Shown: piece after piece, positions 1-7,875 of the stretch
Position numbering within the stretch: position 1 is the stretch's first letter
How the letters are laid out: every line of letters begins with the position of its first letter
The notes under the pieces: generated by a model
What the model saw: the letters and a program-made list of their open reading frames with translations, nothing else
Databases searched by the model: none
What the model was told of the DNA's origin: nothing
Position numbers and translations under genes: made by a program
Assembly (NCBI GenBank): GCA_949493535.1
Contig: CASZWJ010000002.1
Location: forward strand, 183,165-247,164
Source of the DNA: an uncultured Alphaproteobacteria bacterium
GTDB taxonomy: Bacteria; Pseudomonadota; Alphaproteobacteria; RF32; CAG-239
Direction of reading: 5' to 3'
DNA: 64,000 nucleotides

Positions 1-710
1 AGTTCTTTAACGGCCTTTTCAGACAGTTCCGGCCGGTAGCGGCGCAACAAAGAAGCGACAATCTTTTCATCAAGAGGTTTTAAGTTTAATTTTGCACAGC
101 GCGACTTAATGGTCGGAAGCAACCGGTTCGGATTATGGCTGATAAGCAGCATTAACGTTTTGTGCGGAGGTTCTTCCAGAACTTTTAATATTGCGTTTGC
201 CGAAGCGGTATTCATATCGTCAATGCTGTCAACAACAACGACACGCCAACCGTCATTTCCCGAACGCTTGGAAAGGAACTCGTTGACTGTGCGGACATCG
301 TCAATGCGGATAAAAGCCGATTTTTTCAAGCTTTTCAATTCTTCATTGCTCATCTGTTCGCCGTCTTTTATTGATTTCATCACCTTCTTGCGGTCTGTTT
401 CCGTATAATCGCGTTCAATAATTTTCAAATCAGGGTGCGAGTTGTTGGCAACCAATTTAAAGACCGCCGTATTTTCGCTGACATCAAGAGAGTTATAGGA
501 ATCTTTTTTACTGTAATCGGCATTTAAAATAAAACGGGCAAACTTATAAACCAAAGTCGCTTTGCCGATGCCTTCAATGCCCGATATCAGCCATGAATTA
601 TGGAGCGTGTTGTTTTTCCATGCGTCCAGCAAAAACTTTTCTTCCGCCTCAAAACCGAGCAGATAAGCATTATTGCGGGGAATTAAATTGTTTATGTCTA
701 CTTCGGGCAT
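1..710 (-). CDS. holB: DNA polymerase III subunit delta' (partial, C-terminus off the left edge)
   Basis: Clamp-loader subunit that, with DnaX and HolA, opens the beta clamp onto primed DNA. The reading frame is open from an ATG at 710 to the window edge, so about 236 N-terminal residues are visible and the C-terminal collar domain is missing. The AAA+ fold shows in a P-loop-like GIEGIGKATL near residue 44 and in the hallmark segment VVVVDSIDDMNTASANAILK followed by VLEEPP, typical of HolB/DnaX. The SRC motif of the arginine finger follows (IKSRCAKL). The start overlaps the end of tmk by 13 bases, implying translational coupling in a dacA-tmk-holB operon, the usual alphaproteobacterial arrangement. 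Identification is secure; only the right part of the gene lies in the window. Confidence 0.92.
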   Translation of the reverse strand, partial: MPEVDINNLIPRNNAYLLGFEAEEKFLLDAWKNNTLHNSWLISGIEGIGKATLVYKFARFILNADYSKKDSYNSLDVSENTAVFKLVANNSHPDLKIIERDYTETDRKKVMKSIKDGEQMSNEELKSLKKSAFIRIDDVRTVNEFLSKRSGNDGWRVVVVDSIDDMNTASANAILKVLEEPPHKTLMLLISHNPNRLLPTIKSRCAKLNLKPLDEKIVASLLRRYRPELSEKAVKE

Positions 711-1360
711 GAACTTAAATTAAACCTTTCTGTCACAACGGCAACAATCTTTTGATGCAGATTTTCAATCGGCTGGTCAGCGTTTATAACGACAAAACGT
801 TGCGGTTCCCTTTTTGCCATTTCAAGATAGCCGTCACGCAGGCGCTGATGAAATTCAAATTCGCGACTCTCATGGCGGGTTTCTTTAACAGCCATATGCC
901 CTGCTTTTTCCATTGAGCGAGCCAAACCGATTTTAGGATCTAAGTCCAACAAAATAGTCAAATCTGGCTTAAAATCTCCGACAGCCAGATTATAAAGATT
1001 TTCCAGCGTTTCAAACGGTACGCGTTTATCATAGCCGTAATATTGGTAGGCAACGCTTGAATCGGCAAAGCGGTCGCTTAGTACCCATTTGCCCTCATCT
1101 ATGGCAGGCCAGACTTTTTTTGTCAGGTGAATGCGACGGTCGGCATAATACAACAACGCCTCGGCTACGGCATCCATTTTGTCTTTATCGCCCGTTACCA
1201 GCATTTTGCGCAGTTCCTGCCCCAAATCCGTTCCTCCCGGTTCTTTGGTTTGGATTGCGGAAACACCCAATTGTTCCAAATATGCAGCCAACAGTTTCAA
1301 CTGTGTGGATTTTCCGGTGCCTTCGCCGCCTTCAAAGGTGATAAATTTGCCTTTTGCCAT
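698..1360 (-). CDS. tmk: Thymidylate kinase
   Basis: Phosphorylates dTMP to dTDP in the cytosol for DNA synthesis. The 220-residue length is normal for the family. The P-loop GGEGTGKST lies at residues 11-19, the substrate motif SDRFADSSVAYQ is near residue 95 in place of the usual DRYxxS, and the lid region is Arg-rich (around ETRHESREFEF). The ATG shares one base with the TAA of dacA (TAATG), so translation is coupled, and the end overlaps holB by 13 bases. Supply of dTTP and the clamp loader are therefore co-expressed with cell-wall genes dacA and rlpA, a common order in Alphaproteobacteria. Confidence 0.96.
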   Translation of the reverse strand: MAKGKFITFEGGEGTGKSTQLKLLAAYLEQLGVSAIQTKEPGGTDLGQELRKMLVTGDKDKMDAVAEALLYYADRRIHLTKKVWPAIDEGKWVLSDRFADSSVAYQYYGYDKRVPFETLENLYNLAVGDFKPDLTILLDLDPKIGLARSMEKAGHMAVKETRHESREFEFHQRLRDGYLEMAKREPQRFVVINADQPIENLHQKIVAVVTERFNLSSCPK

Positions 1361-2517
1361 TATTCAGCTCCAAATAATATATATTTGATATTTTCGAGAA
1401 TCCTTCCAAACCAGCCGACTTTTTTAATGTCTTTATTTGCAATAAGCGGAACTTCAATGCTTTCAGAACCGGGGATTTCAATTCTAACCGTACCGAGCTT
1501 ATCGCCTTGTTTAATCGGCGCTTTGACCGGTTTGTCATATACGGCTGTCATTTTGCTTTTTTGGGCTTTGCTCTTTTTTATCGTGCGTAAAACATCTTGA
1601 TTCACCAGTAAATCAACGCTTTTTTCGGTTCCGAACCAAACTGGAAGTTCTACAATTTTCTGCCCCTGTTTCAGCATTTTATAATTATCAAATTCCCTGA
1701 AGCCCCAATTCATTATTTTTTCGGCTTCTTCGGAACGTTCTTTATTGGAAGACAAACCGCTCATAACGCCAATCAACCTGCGGTCACCGCGTTTTGCCGA
1801 ACCTGTCAGGCAAAAACCGGCTTCTTCCGTATGTCCGGTTTTCAAACCGTCTGCTTCCGACATGCTGTAAAGCAGCGGGTTGCGGTTGCCTTGCTTGATT
1901 TTGTTATGTGTAAAATTGCGTTCGGAGAAAATAGGATAATACTCTGGAAATTCTTTGATAATTGCTCTGGCCAAGATTGCCAAATCTTCTACAGACATTC
2001 TCTGGTCCGGATGCGGCCAACCGGTAGCGTTGGCAAAAGAGGAATTATGCATTCCCATTTTTTGCGCTTTATCATTCATGGCTCTGGCAAAATCTTCTTC
2101 CGAACCGGCAATATTTTCAGCCGCAACGATACATGCGTCATTGCCTGATTGAATAATAATGCCTTTAATTAAATCTCCTACCCTGACTTTCTCGCCTATA
2201 TTCAAAAACATTGTTGAACTGCCGCTGGCCGCGCCGCCTTTTCTCCAAGCGTTTTCGCTTACAGTGAACGTATCATCCAAATGGAGAGAGCCGCCTTTAA
2301 GTTTTTCAAATATCATATAAACGGTCATCAGCTTGCTCATTGAAGCCGGCGGAATCATCTTTTGTGCATCTTTGGCATAAAGCGGCTGTCCGGTTTCATA
2401 ATCCACAAGAATCAAGTTTTTTGCTTTTGTTTCAATTGCAGCGGCTGAATGAACCGCGCCGAACAAAATTCCCGAAACTAATATGGTTGAAAGATATAAC
2501 TTGCTTTTGGATAACAT
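1360..2517 (-). CDS. dacA: D-alanyl-D-alanine carboxypeptidase (PBP5/6 family)
   Basis: Serine peptidase S11 that trims the terminal D-Ala of peptidoglycan stem peptides in the periplasm. From the chosen start the protein has 385 residues. It begins with a signal peptide (KSKLYLSTILVSGILFG...), followed by the three active-site motifs: SMSK at residues 59-62, SGN at 124-126 and KTG at 226-228. A C-terminal PBP5-type beta domain and an amphipathic-looking tail (WFGRILENIKYILFG) fit membrane-surface anchoring. I chose the ATG at 2517 over the in-frame ATG at 2538 because AGAGGT lies six bases upstream and the signal peptide begins there. It sits between rlpA and tmk, so wall remodelling genes are grouped. 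Confidence 0.93.
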   Translation of the reverse strand: MLSKSKLYLSTILVSGILFGAVHSAAAIETKAKNLILVDYETGQPLYAKDAQKMIPPASMSKLMTVYMIFEKLKGGSLHLDDTFTVSENAWRKGGAASGSSTMFLNIGEKVRVGDLIKGIIIQSGNDACIVAAENIAGSEEDFARAMNDKAQKMGMHNSSFANATGWPHPDQRMSVEDLAILARAIIKEFPEYYPIFSERNFTHNKIKQGNRNPLLYSMSEADGLKTGHTEEAGFCLTGSAKRGDRRLIGVMSGLSSNKERSEEAEKIMNWGFREFDNYKMLKQGQKIVELPVWFGTEKSVDLLVNQDVLRTIKKSKAQKSKMTAVYDKPVKAPIKQGDKLGTVRIEIPGSESIEVPLIANKDIKKVGWFGRILENIKYILFGAE

Positions 2518-2540
2518 TCTATTTACCTCTGTTAACATTT

Positions 2541-3392
2541 TTATTCAACAATAACTCTGGCGTCCGGCAATCCGGCATCTTTAATTTTCAATAATGCGAT
2601 GTTGGCATCCGTCTTGCCGTAAAAAGGCCCGACGCGCACCCGATAAAAACGGCTGCCGTTGACATCTGCCGGCATAACGTTTATTTCACCGTATTTGTGC
2701 AGCTGAGATTTCAGGTTATCGGCGACATCCTTATTGGCAAAAGAACCGGCCTGAATATAAAATATCCCGTCCTTGTTGAGCGTGCCGGTCGCCGTAGATG
2801 ACTGTGCAGCTTTGGGCGCAACGGTAATAACCGTTCCGGTGTTATTGGCTGCCGCATAAGCTGTGTTCGGAACAGGCTTTCCCGTTAAAGCGGCTTTCAG
2901 CGTTTTGCTTTCTTTTTCCATAATTTCAACTTTTACCTTAGCGGTTCCCTGTGTTTGAAAACCAAGCAGCTGGGCGCCGCGTTTGGAAATGTCAATAATC
3001 CGGTTTTTGGCAAACGGCCCGCGGTCATTAACCCTTAAGACCAATGAACGCCCGTTCTCGAGATTTGTCACTCTGACAATTGATGGCAAAGGCAATGTGC
3101 GATGCGCTGCCGTTAAGGTATTCATGTCATAAATTTCGCCGTTAGCCGTATATTTTGCATGAAAATCTTTGCCATACCAAGAGGCTGTGCCTGTTTCGAC
3201 ATAGTTATAATCTTCTTTGGGATAATACCATTTTCCCAAGACTTTATACGGGTTTCCTACTTTATAAGTGCCGCCTTTGCCGCTGATTGCCGCCGACTGG
3301 GAATATAAATCAACTTTATCCGTTGCGCATGATGACAGTGTCAGAACGACAAAACCCAGCAAAGTCAATATCTTATGGCTTTTAAAAATCAT
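2541..3392 (-). CDS. rlpA: RlpA septal lytic transglycosylase, lipoprotein with SPOR domain
   Basis: Outer-membrane lipoprotein that cleaves denuded glycan strands at division sites. The N-terminus is a lipoprotein signal (TLLGFVVLTLSSC, lipobox LSSC). A double-psi beta-barrel follows with the RlpA signatures GTASWYG, TANGE, TAAHRTLP and VNDRGPF. The last 75 residues form a SPOR domain (FYIQAGSFANKDVADNL ... RFYRVRVGPF), which binds glycan lacking stem peptides. The 283-residue length is typical. It is followed within 24 bases by dacA; an RlpA product and a D,D-carboxypeptidase side by side suggest joint action at the septum. Confidence 0.95.
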   Translation of the reverse strand: MIFKSHKILTLLGFVVLTLSSCATDKVDLYSQSAAISGKGGTYKVGNPYKVLGKWYYPKEDYNYVETGTASWYGKDFHAKYTANGEIYDMNTLTAAHRTLPLPSIVRVTNLENGRSLVLRVNDRGPFAKNRIIDISKRGAQLLGFQTQGTAKVKVEIMEKESKTLKAALTGKPVPNTAYAAANNTGTVITVAPKAAQSSTATGTLNKDGIFYIQAGSFANKDVADNLKSQLHKYGEINVMPADVNGSRFYRVRVGPFYGKTDANIALLKIKDAGLPDARVIVE

Positions 3393-3458
3393 AACCTTTC
3401 CTTACCTTTAAAATCTTGGGCTTAATTTAAACTTATTTTTGGCATTCGTAAAGAAACT

Positions 3459-4733
3459 TTACGCCCCCTTGTGCAATTTTCGCTCGGGAACAGGAACGGC
3501 AAAACCGATGTCCGGATTATAATTGTTAATTTTGTTAAGCAGCACAGCATCAGGATAACCGTCTTGAGGCAGGCGCGCTTTTTTCTGGACTTTTTTGATA
3601 GCTTCTCTGGTTTTGTTTCCGAGCATGCCGTCTTCATCGACTTTTGTTCCGCCAAAACGGTTTATAAAAGCCTGAATTAACAAAATGTCGTCGGTTCTCA
3701 GCCGAAGTGCGCTGTTCGGCTGAGATTCTTTCCATGTTTTTCCCGTGCGGATATAATCGGCCAATATGCCAATTGCCAAAGCATAGTTTTCAGACCGGTT
3801 CCATTTCATAATTTTGTTAAAATTGTTCAAAACCAGATAAGCTTTGCCTTTTTTCCCTTCGGGAACAATTATGGCGGCTTTCAGCTCATCAGGCAGGGAA
3901 AGTTTTTTATTGCCTTTTGTTTTTATCCCTAACTTCTTCCATTCTTTTATTGTTTTGATTTTGCCACGCCCGCTTTGGGAAAAGTCAAAATTCCAAGGCA
4001 GCGAAACTTCCTGCCCCCATTCCTGATTTTTATTCCAGCCGATTGAAGACAAATAGTTGGCAGCAGAAGCGGCCGCGTCTTCAAATGAACGCCAGATATC
4101 TATCGTATTATCATTATTATAATCAACGGCATAAGCATTAAATGTTGACGGCATAAACTGAAAATGCCCCATTGCGCCGGCCCAAGAACCTTGCATTTTT
4201 ATATGGTCTATATGCCATGTGTCAATAATTTTCAAAGCCTGATACAGTTCTTCCTTAAAAAACTTCGGCCTGCGTTTGTCATAGCTCAGAGTTGTTAAGA
4301 CATCTATGACCTGAAATCCGCCGAAGTTCTGCCCGAAATTGGTTTCAACCGCCCAAAAGGCAACGATGTAATGTGGCTGAACGCCATACTTATCCTGTAT
4401 TTTTTTCAAAACGGGATAAAGTTCTTTATACTGTTTTTGTGCGGTTTGAACACGCTTTTGATTGACAACCCGATTCAGATAATCTGATGAAGTTAAAACA
4501 AATTCCGTCTGTTTGCGGTCTATTTTGACAACGTTGTTGTTGGGTACGGCATAGCTTTCTTTGTAAACATCATCAACCGTTTTTTTAGAAATGCCGCGGC
4601 TAACCATTTCTTTTTTTAGATTTTCTAAAAAAATCCCGTATTCAGAATCCTCCGACGCAGAAGGCGACGCGCAGGCCGACGCCGACAATATCAAAGCAGA
4701 AGCCAAAGACACAAAACGCAGAGGAAAATGCAT
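3459..4733 (-). CDS. mltB: Lytic murein transglycosylase, MltB family with C-terminal peptidoglycan-binding domain
   Basis: Exported enzyme that cuts peptidoglycan with formation of 1,6-anhydro-muramic acid. The N-terminus is a signal peptide ending near a cysteine (SASACASPSA), so it may be lipidated, although the lipobox is poor. The SLT_2 (MltB-like) domain spans about residues 30-320, with the catalytic glutamate at 130 in FWAVETNFG and the family motif GSWAGAMGHFQFMPS. A PG_binding_1 domain occupies the last 75 residues (DEDGMLGNKTREAIKKVQ). AAGGA precedes the ATG by six bases. The gene lies 66 bases upstream of rlpA in the same direction and may begin the rlpA-dacA-tmk-holB run. Confidence 0.93.
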   Translation of the reverse strand: MHFPLRFVSLASALILSASACASPSASEDSEYGIFLENLKKEMVSRGISKKTVDDVYKESYAVPNNNVVKIDRKQTEFVLTSSDYLNRVVNQKRVQTAQKQYKELYPVLKKIQDKYGVQPHYIVAFWAVETNFGQNFGGFQVIDVLTTLSYDKRRPKFFKEELYQALKIIDTWHIDHIKMQGSWAGAMGHFQFMPSTFNAYAVDYNNDNTIDIWRSFEDAAASAANYLSSIGWNKNQEWGQEVSLPWNFDFSQSGRGKIKTIKEWKKLGIKTKGNKKLSLPDELKAAIIVPEGKKGKAYLVLNNFNKIMKWNRSENYALAIGILADYIRTGKTWKESQPNSALRLRTDDILLIQAFINRFGGTKVDEDGMLGNKTREAIKKVQKKARLPQDGYPDAVLLNKINNYNPDIGFAVPVPERKLHKGA

Positions 4734-4848
4734 GATTAATCCTTATAAAAAATCCCAACTTATTGATTTTAAAATAACAAACGAAGTTTTAGAAAAGATT
4801 AATGGCTTGTTTGAAAACGGCATTTTAAACTCTTTAACTGCAAGATAA
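4732..4848 (+). CDS. Possible small ORF, 38 residues, divergent from mltB
   Basis: An ATG at 4732 preceded by GAGGA at a seven-base distance opens a 38-codon frame (MINPYKKSQLI ... NSLTAR, stop TAA). It starts on the opposite strand within the first codon of mltB. The product has no signal or membrane segment and mixes charged and aliphatic residues as a small helical protein might. I recognise no family. The Shine-Dalgarno lies inside the antisense of mltB codons, so it may be accidental, and the frame would occupy the mltB promoter region. Confidence 0.25.
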   Translation: MINPYKKSQLIDFKITNEVLEKINGLFENGILNSLTAR

Positions 4849-4956
4849 ACGCCTGTAACAGCGAATTTGTATCTTATTATTTTAAAACTTTTTCTTCCCT
4901 GCCCCTTGAATATTCACAATACAGAATAAAATATTTTATTATAAAATAAAAAATGC

Positions 4957-4985
4957 TTGACGTTTTTAATTCTTTTGGTTAAAAA
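4957..4985 (+). promoter_or_regulatory. Putative sigma-70 promoter of tRNA-Ser
   Basis: TTGACG at 4957-4962 and an AT-rich -10 (TTAAAA or TAAAAA at 4979-4985), separated by 16-17 bases, lie about 26 bases upstream of the mature tRNA 5' end. The -35 is strong and the -10 is weak. Confidence 0.5.
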
Positions 4986-5010
4986 CATCTCCAGAACCAC
5001 AAAACATGTT

Positions 5011-5100
5011 GGAGAGGTGGCAGAGTGGTTTAATGCAGCGGTCTTGAAAACCGTCGAGGGGGCGACCCCTCCCAGAGTTCGAATCTCTGCCTCTCCGCCA
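5011..5100 (+). tRNA. tRNA-Ser (anticodon UGA)
   Basis: The 90-base gene includes an encoded CCA. The acceptor stem pairs GGAGAGG with CCTCTCC, the anticodon loop CTTGAAA carries TGA, there is a long class II variable arm (around CGAGGGGGCGACCCCTC), and the T-arm contains GTTCGAATC. All of these are diagnostic for tRNA-Ser reading UCA/UCG-type codons. A short hairpin with eight T (about 5110-5134) follows and may terminate transcription. Confidence 0.97.
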
Positions 5101-5312
5101 ATCAGAAGTACGATTTTATATCGGGCTTTTTTTTGTAAATGCGGAGATACGGCTCACGCGGCGCCCTGCTTGCGTTCTCCGGGCAGAGCTTACAATTTGA
5201 CGTTTTCGTAAAATAGACAAAATTTGCTTGAATTATTCCGTTTTCCATATTAGACTAAATAGAAATCAGAATTCTTGTGTATAAATATTACTTACTTTCA
5301 ATTCCTAGTCGT

Positions 5313-5705
5313 ATGAAAAAATTTAACATCAAAAGACTGGCGCTCATAAGTGTATTAATGCCTTGTTTGTTTTACTGGGGTGTGTTTATTGAAAATATTT
5401 TTGAGCCTTTTATCGGCGCTCTTATTTTCACTGTAATATATCTGCTTCTTCTATGCGGGAGAGCTCCCAGAGTATTTCGGGCAATTGCTTGTTTTACCAT
5501 GAGTTGGATTCTCTTTCTTTTTGCCCGAAGGCTTAATCTGGAAATGATAGAGTTTACGGCGCCTCTGCACGAACTTGATGCAGATTTGCCGCTTGTTCAA
5601 GCTAAATATGTCTTCGGATGCCAAACTCAGGGAATTATATCTATTGTGGTTGCCGCTGTTGCTTATTTGGTGGGTAAAAACAAATTTATTACCGTAGAAG
5701 AATAG
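5313..5705 (+). CDS. Small hypothetical membrane protein
   Basis: About 130 residues. The positively charged N-terminus (MKKFNIKRLAL) is followed by roughly four hydrophobic segments (near residues 8-27, 31-47, 55-72 and 105-122). A soluble acidic stretch (IEFTAPLHELDADLPLV) lies before the last one. I chose the ATG at 5313; a GTG at 5277 would add 12 residues, and neither has a good Shine-Dalgarno. No family is recognised. It stands alone between tRNA-Ser and a convergent Hsp70 gene, and ends at a strong bidirectional terminator. Confidence 0.65.
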   Translation: MKKFNIKRLALISVLMPCLFYWGVFIENIFEPFIGALIFTVIYLLLLCGRAPRVFRAIACFTMSWILFLFARRLNLEMIEFTAPLHELDADLPLVQAKYVFGCQTQGIISIVVAAVAYLVGKNKFITVEE

Positions 5706-5726
5706 CGTCAACATTTACCCAAACAA

Positions 5727-5762
5727 GAAAAAGGTGCCCCAAACGGACACCTTTTCTTTTTA
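5727..5762. terminator. Bidirectional intrinsic terminator
   Basis: AAAAGGTG(C)CC and GG(A)CACCTTTT form a stem around a CAAAC loop. The stem is flanked by A and T runs, so it serves both the plus-strand membrane gene and the convergent yegD-like gene, whose stop codon sits in the T tract. Confidence 0.85.
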
Positions 5763-7022
5763 TGCAAATCGCCTCAAGCTGTCATATGCCAACCCCAAAC
5801 CGACGGAAGACAATTTGTTTTCTCCCGAAATTTCTGCATGTGGAAATATGCTGCACAGGCTTTTCTGGACGAACGGAATTTCGCTCGAACCCCCGGTCAG
5901 AATTATCAGGTTGATATTCTCAGCTTTTGTCTGAGCCTGAGACAAGCATTCTTTTACAGCCTGAACAGTCTTGTTTACATTGTCTTTTATGGACAAGTTA
6001 AAATTGCGGCGGGTTGACTTTATGTGCGGCATTCCCTGTAAAAACTCCAAAATTTGCGTGTTTTCTTCGTTTTCCGTCAGCGCTATTTTTGCAGTTTCCA
6101 CCTGCCCTAAAAGTTCATGGCCTTTTTCTTTTTCAATCAACTCCAACAATCTGGAATATTTATCGGCATCGTGTGCCTCAGTTAAAACCTGCCTGATAAT
6201 CCTTTGGTTTTGAAAGCTGTAGGCGCCGTTGACTTTGCTCCATTCGGCCAAATCAAAAAACTGCGAACTCGGTACCGGCAAGTTTTTGCCGCCGTATGTT
6301 GTTTTCATGCCTAATGCCGGCATAAAGTCTGATATGCAAAGGTTCTTGTCAAAATCGTTTCCGCCGATGCGCACGCCGCTGTTTGCCAAGATGTCATCTT
6401 TACGGTCTGTTTTGGTTTTAAGCTTTCCCCCCAAGCGGATAATTGTAAAATCAGACGTACCGCCGCCAATATCGATAACGCAAGCCAGTTTTTCTCCCCG
6501 AATGCCGGCTTCATGGGCGTAGGCAGCGGCAATCGGTTCGTACTGAAACACAATATTTTCAAATCCGGCCTTTGCCGCAATTTGTTTCAGTTCAGCTTCT
6601 GCTGCTTTATCGCCATTTTCGTCATTATCACGAAAATGAACCGGACGCCCCATTACAACATGTTTGATTTCTTCTTCAGATATTACTTCGGCTTTGACTT
6701 TTAAGTGTTTGATAAATTGTGCTAAAATATTTTCAAATTTTACGGATTTCCCGTTAACGACCGTTCCGGCAGACATCAAATCCGTGCCTAAAACACGTTT
6801 GAGCGAGCGCATAAAACGCCCCTGCTCGCCGTTTATATATGCCGTTATTGCTTCATTGCCGAAAACAGGCGCCGATTTTCCCGTTTCATAAAAAATTGTT
6901 GACGGAATTGTATTTTTCTGCCCCTCAACGGGAACGAGAACCGGCTTTTGCCTCAAGCCGGCAAAGGCGACAGACGAATTGGATGTGCCAAAGTCTATGC
7001 CGCAGTAAAAATTATGGGACAT
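5760..7022 (-). CDS. yegD: Hsp70-family chaperone, YegD type
   Basis: A DnaK-related ATPase reduced to the nucleotide-binding domain plus a short tail: 420 residues against about 640 for DnaK, matching YegD of enterics (about 450). The phosphate-1 motif is GIDFGTSNSSVA at residues 8-19. The phosphate-2 motif is CVIDIGGGTSDFTI near residue 180 and the adenosine motif ILTGGSSEIPFVQ is near residue 375. The substrate-binding domain of DnaK is absent. Function in the family is poorly defined. The gene is monocistronic, bounded by the terminator downstream and a 150-base gap upstream. Confidence 0.9.
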   Translation of the reverse strand: MSHNFYCGIDFGTSNSSVAFAGLRQKPVLVPVEGQKNTIPSTIFYETGKSAPVFGNEAITAYINGEQGRFMRSLKRVLGTDLMSAGTVVNGKSVKFENILAQFIKHLKVKAEVISEEEIKHVVMGRPVHFRDNDENGDKAAEAELKQIAAKAGFENIVFQYEPIAAAYAHEAGIRGEKLACVIDIGGGTSDFTIIRLGGKLKTKTDRKDDILANSGVRIGGNDFDKNLCISDFMPALGMKTTYGGKNLPVPSSQFFDLAEWSKVNGAYSFQNQRIIRQVLTEAHDADKYSRLLELIEKEKGHELLGQVETAKIALTENEENTQILEFLQGMPHIKSTRRNFNLSIKDNVNKTVQAVKECLSQAQTKAENINLIILTGGSSEIPFVQKSLCSIFPHAEISGENKLSSVGLGLAYDSLRRFA

Positions 7023-7090
7023 GATGCCAGAACCCTCTTGTTTTGTTGTTGTCTGAGGGTTCTAACATCTATCATTCCGAGTGTCAATTA

Positions 7091-7726
7091 TTAAAGGCTT
7101 ACGCTGGCGGCAAAATCAAGTGACGCAATGCTTAATGTTCCATTGCTCAAACTGAAATTTTCAGATATTTTTCCAACATTTTGAACCATTTGGATGTATT
7201 TGTTTTGCAGCTCCAGCTTTTTCTTTTCCTTATCTTTGTCATCATCTTCTTCTAAGGCTTTCAGAGCTATTTTATATTTTTCTTTTATCTTCTGTGTGGC
7301 TAAATCCGAGGCATCGCTTAACAGCTTTTTAAGCTCGCCGGAAAAAGAAGAATCTTCATTCAAAACTTTTTCAATGGCTTCCTTATTTGCAACCTCTCCT
7401 TTTACGCGGACTTTACCGGAAGAATCTATTTCGAAGTCCAAATCTTTACTGAAATCGATGTTGCGCGACAATAAAAGGCGCGTCATTTTATTTTGTACGG
7501 CTTCGCTTTGCTCTTTGACTCTCATTTCCAGCGGCATCGTTCTGTCCATATCCGAAACGCCGCCGTTGTTTGCGGCAATAATTTCCTGCGCTTTCGTTGA
7601 TAAATCCAACACAAATGCCGGATTTGACGTATTAATGCTTTGTGTTTCGGCGGCATCATTTGCCGGTTTGGCGTTTCCAAAACCGTTTAACGGCTGTAGA
7701 AACGAGCTGACAGATAATATACTCAT
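7091..7726 (-). CDS. Hypothetical protein with charged central coiled-coil region
   Basis: About 211 residues, no signal peptide and no membrane segment. The middle (about residues 120-185) is Lys/Glu/Asp-rich and likely helical or coiled-coil (LKALEEDDDKDKEKKKLEL); the end is Ser/Ala/Leu-rich. The start was set at 7726 because AAGGGGA lies about six bases upstream. A longer frame reaches 7786, but its extra residues are encoded by a short tandem duplication rather than by conserved-looking sequence. I do not recognise the family. It is transcribed divergently from galE, with about 150 bases between them. Confidence 0.7.
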   Translation of the reverse strand: MSILSVSSFLQPLNGFGNAKPANDAAETQSINTSNPAFVLDLSTKAQEIIAANNGGVSDMDRTMPLEMRVKEQSEAVQNKMTRLLLSRNIDFSKDLDFEIDSSGKVRVKGEVANKEAIEKVLNEDSSFSGELKKLLSDASDLATQKIKEKYKIALKALEEDDDKDKEKKKLELQNKYIQMVQNVGKISENFSLSNGTLSIASLDFAASVSL

Positions 7727-7765
7727 ATTGAATCCCCTTTTATTATTGAATCTCCTTTTATTCCA
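7727..7765. repeat. Short tandem duplication carrying a Shine-Dalgarno
   Basis: Two near-identical 17-18 base units (plus strand ATTGAATC[C/T]CCTTTTATT) lie side by side directly upstream of the gene starting at 7726. Read on the minus strand, each copy holds an A/G-rich ribosome-binding sequence; only the proximal one is followed by ATG. Confidence 0.7.
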
Positions 7766-7875
7766 AACATGCAAATTCTGTGCCATTTTCCTCTTGCTGA
7801 TTATTCCGGTTTAGCCCTTTACAAGCCTTTTAATTATTTATAAGGTTGAAGCAGTTTATCTTAAGGAGAAATAAT

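Noticed and set aside
5277-5312. Upstream GTG start for the membrane protein at 5313
   Set aside because: No Shine-Dalgarno, and it adds a polar stretch before the natural basic N-terminus; kept only as an alternative.
7194-7814. Long open frame antisense to the unknown gene at 7091-7726
   Set aside because: It mirrors the minus-strand gene and gives a low-complexity Ser/Phe/Leu protein with no start signal; the opposite strand has a strong Shine-Dalgarno.
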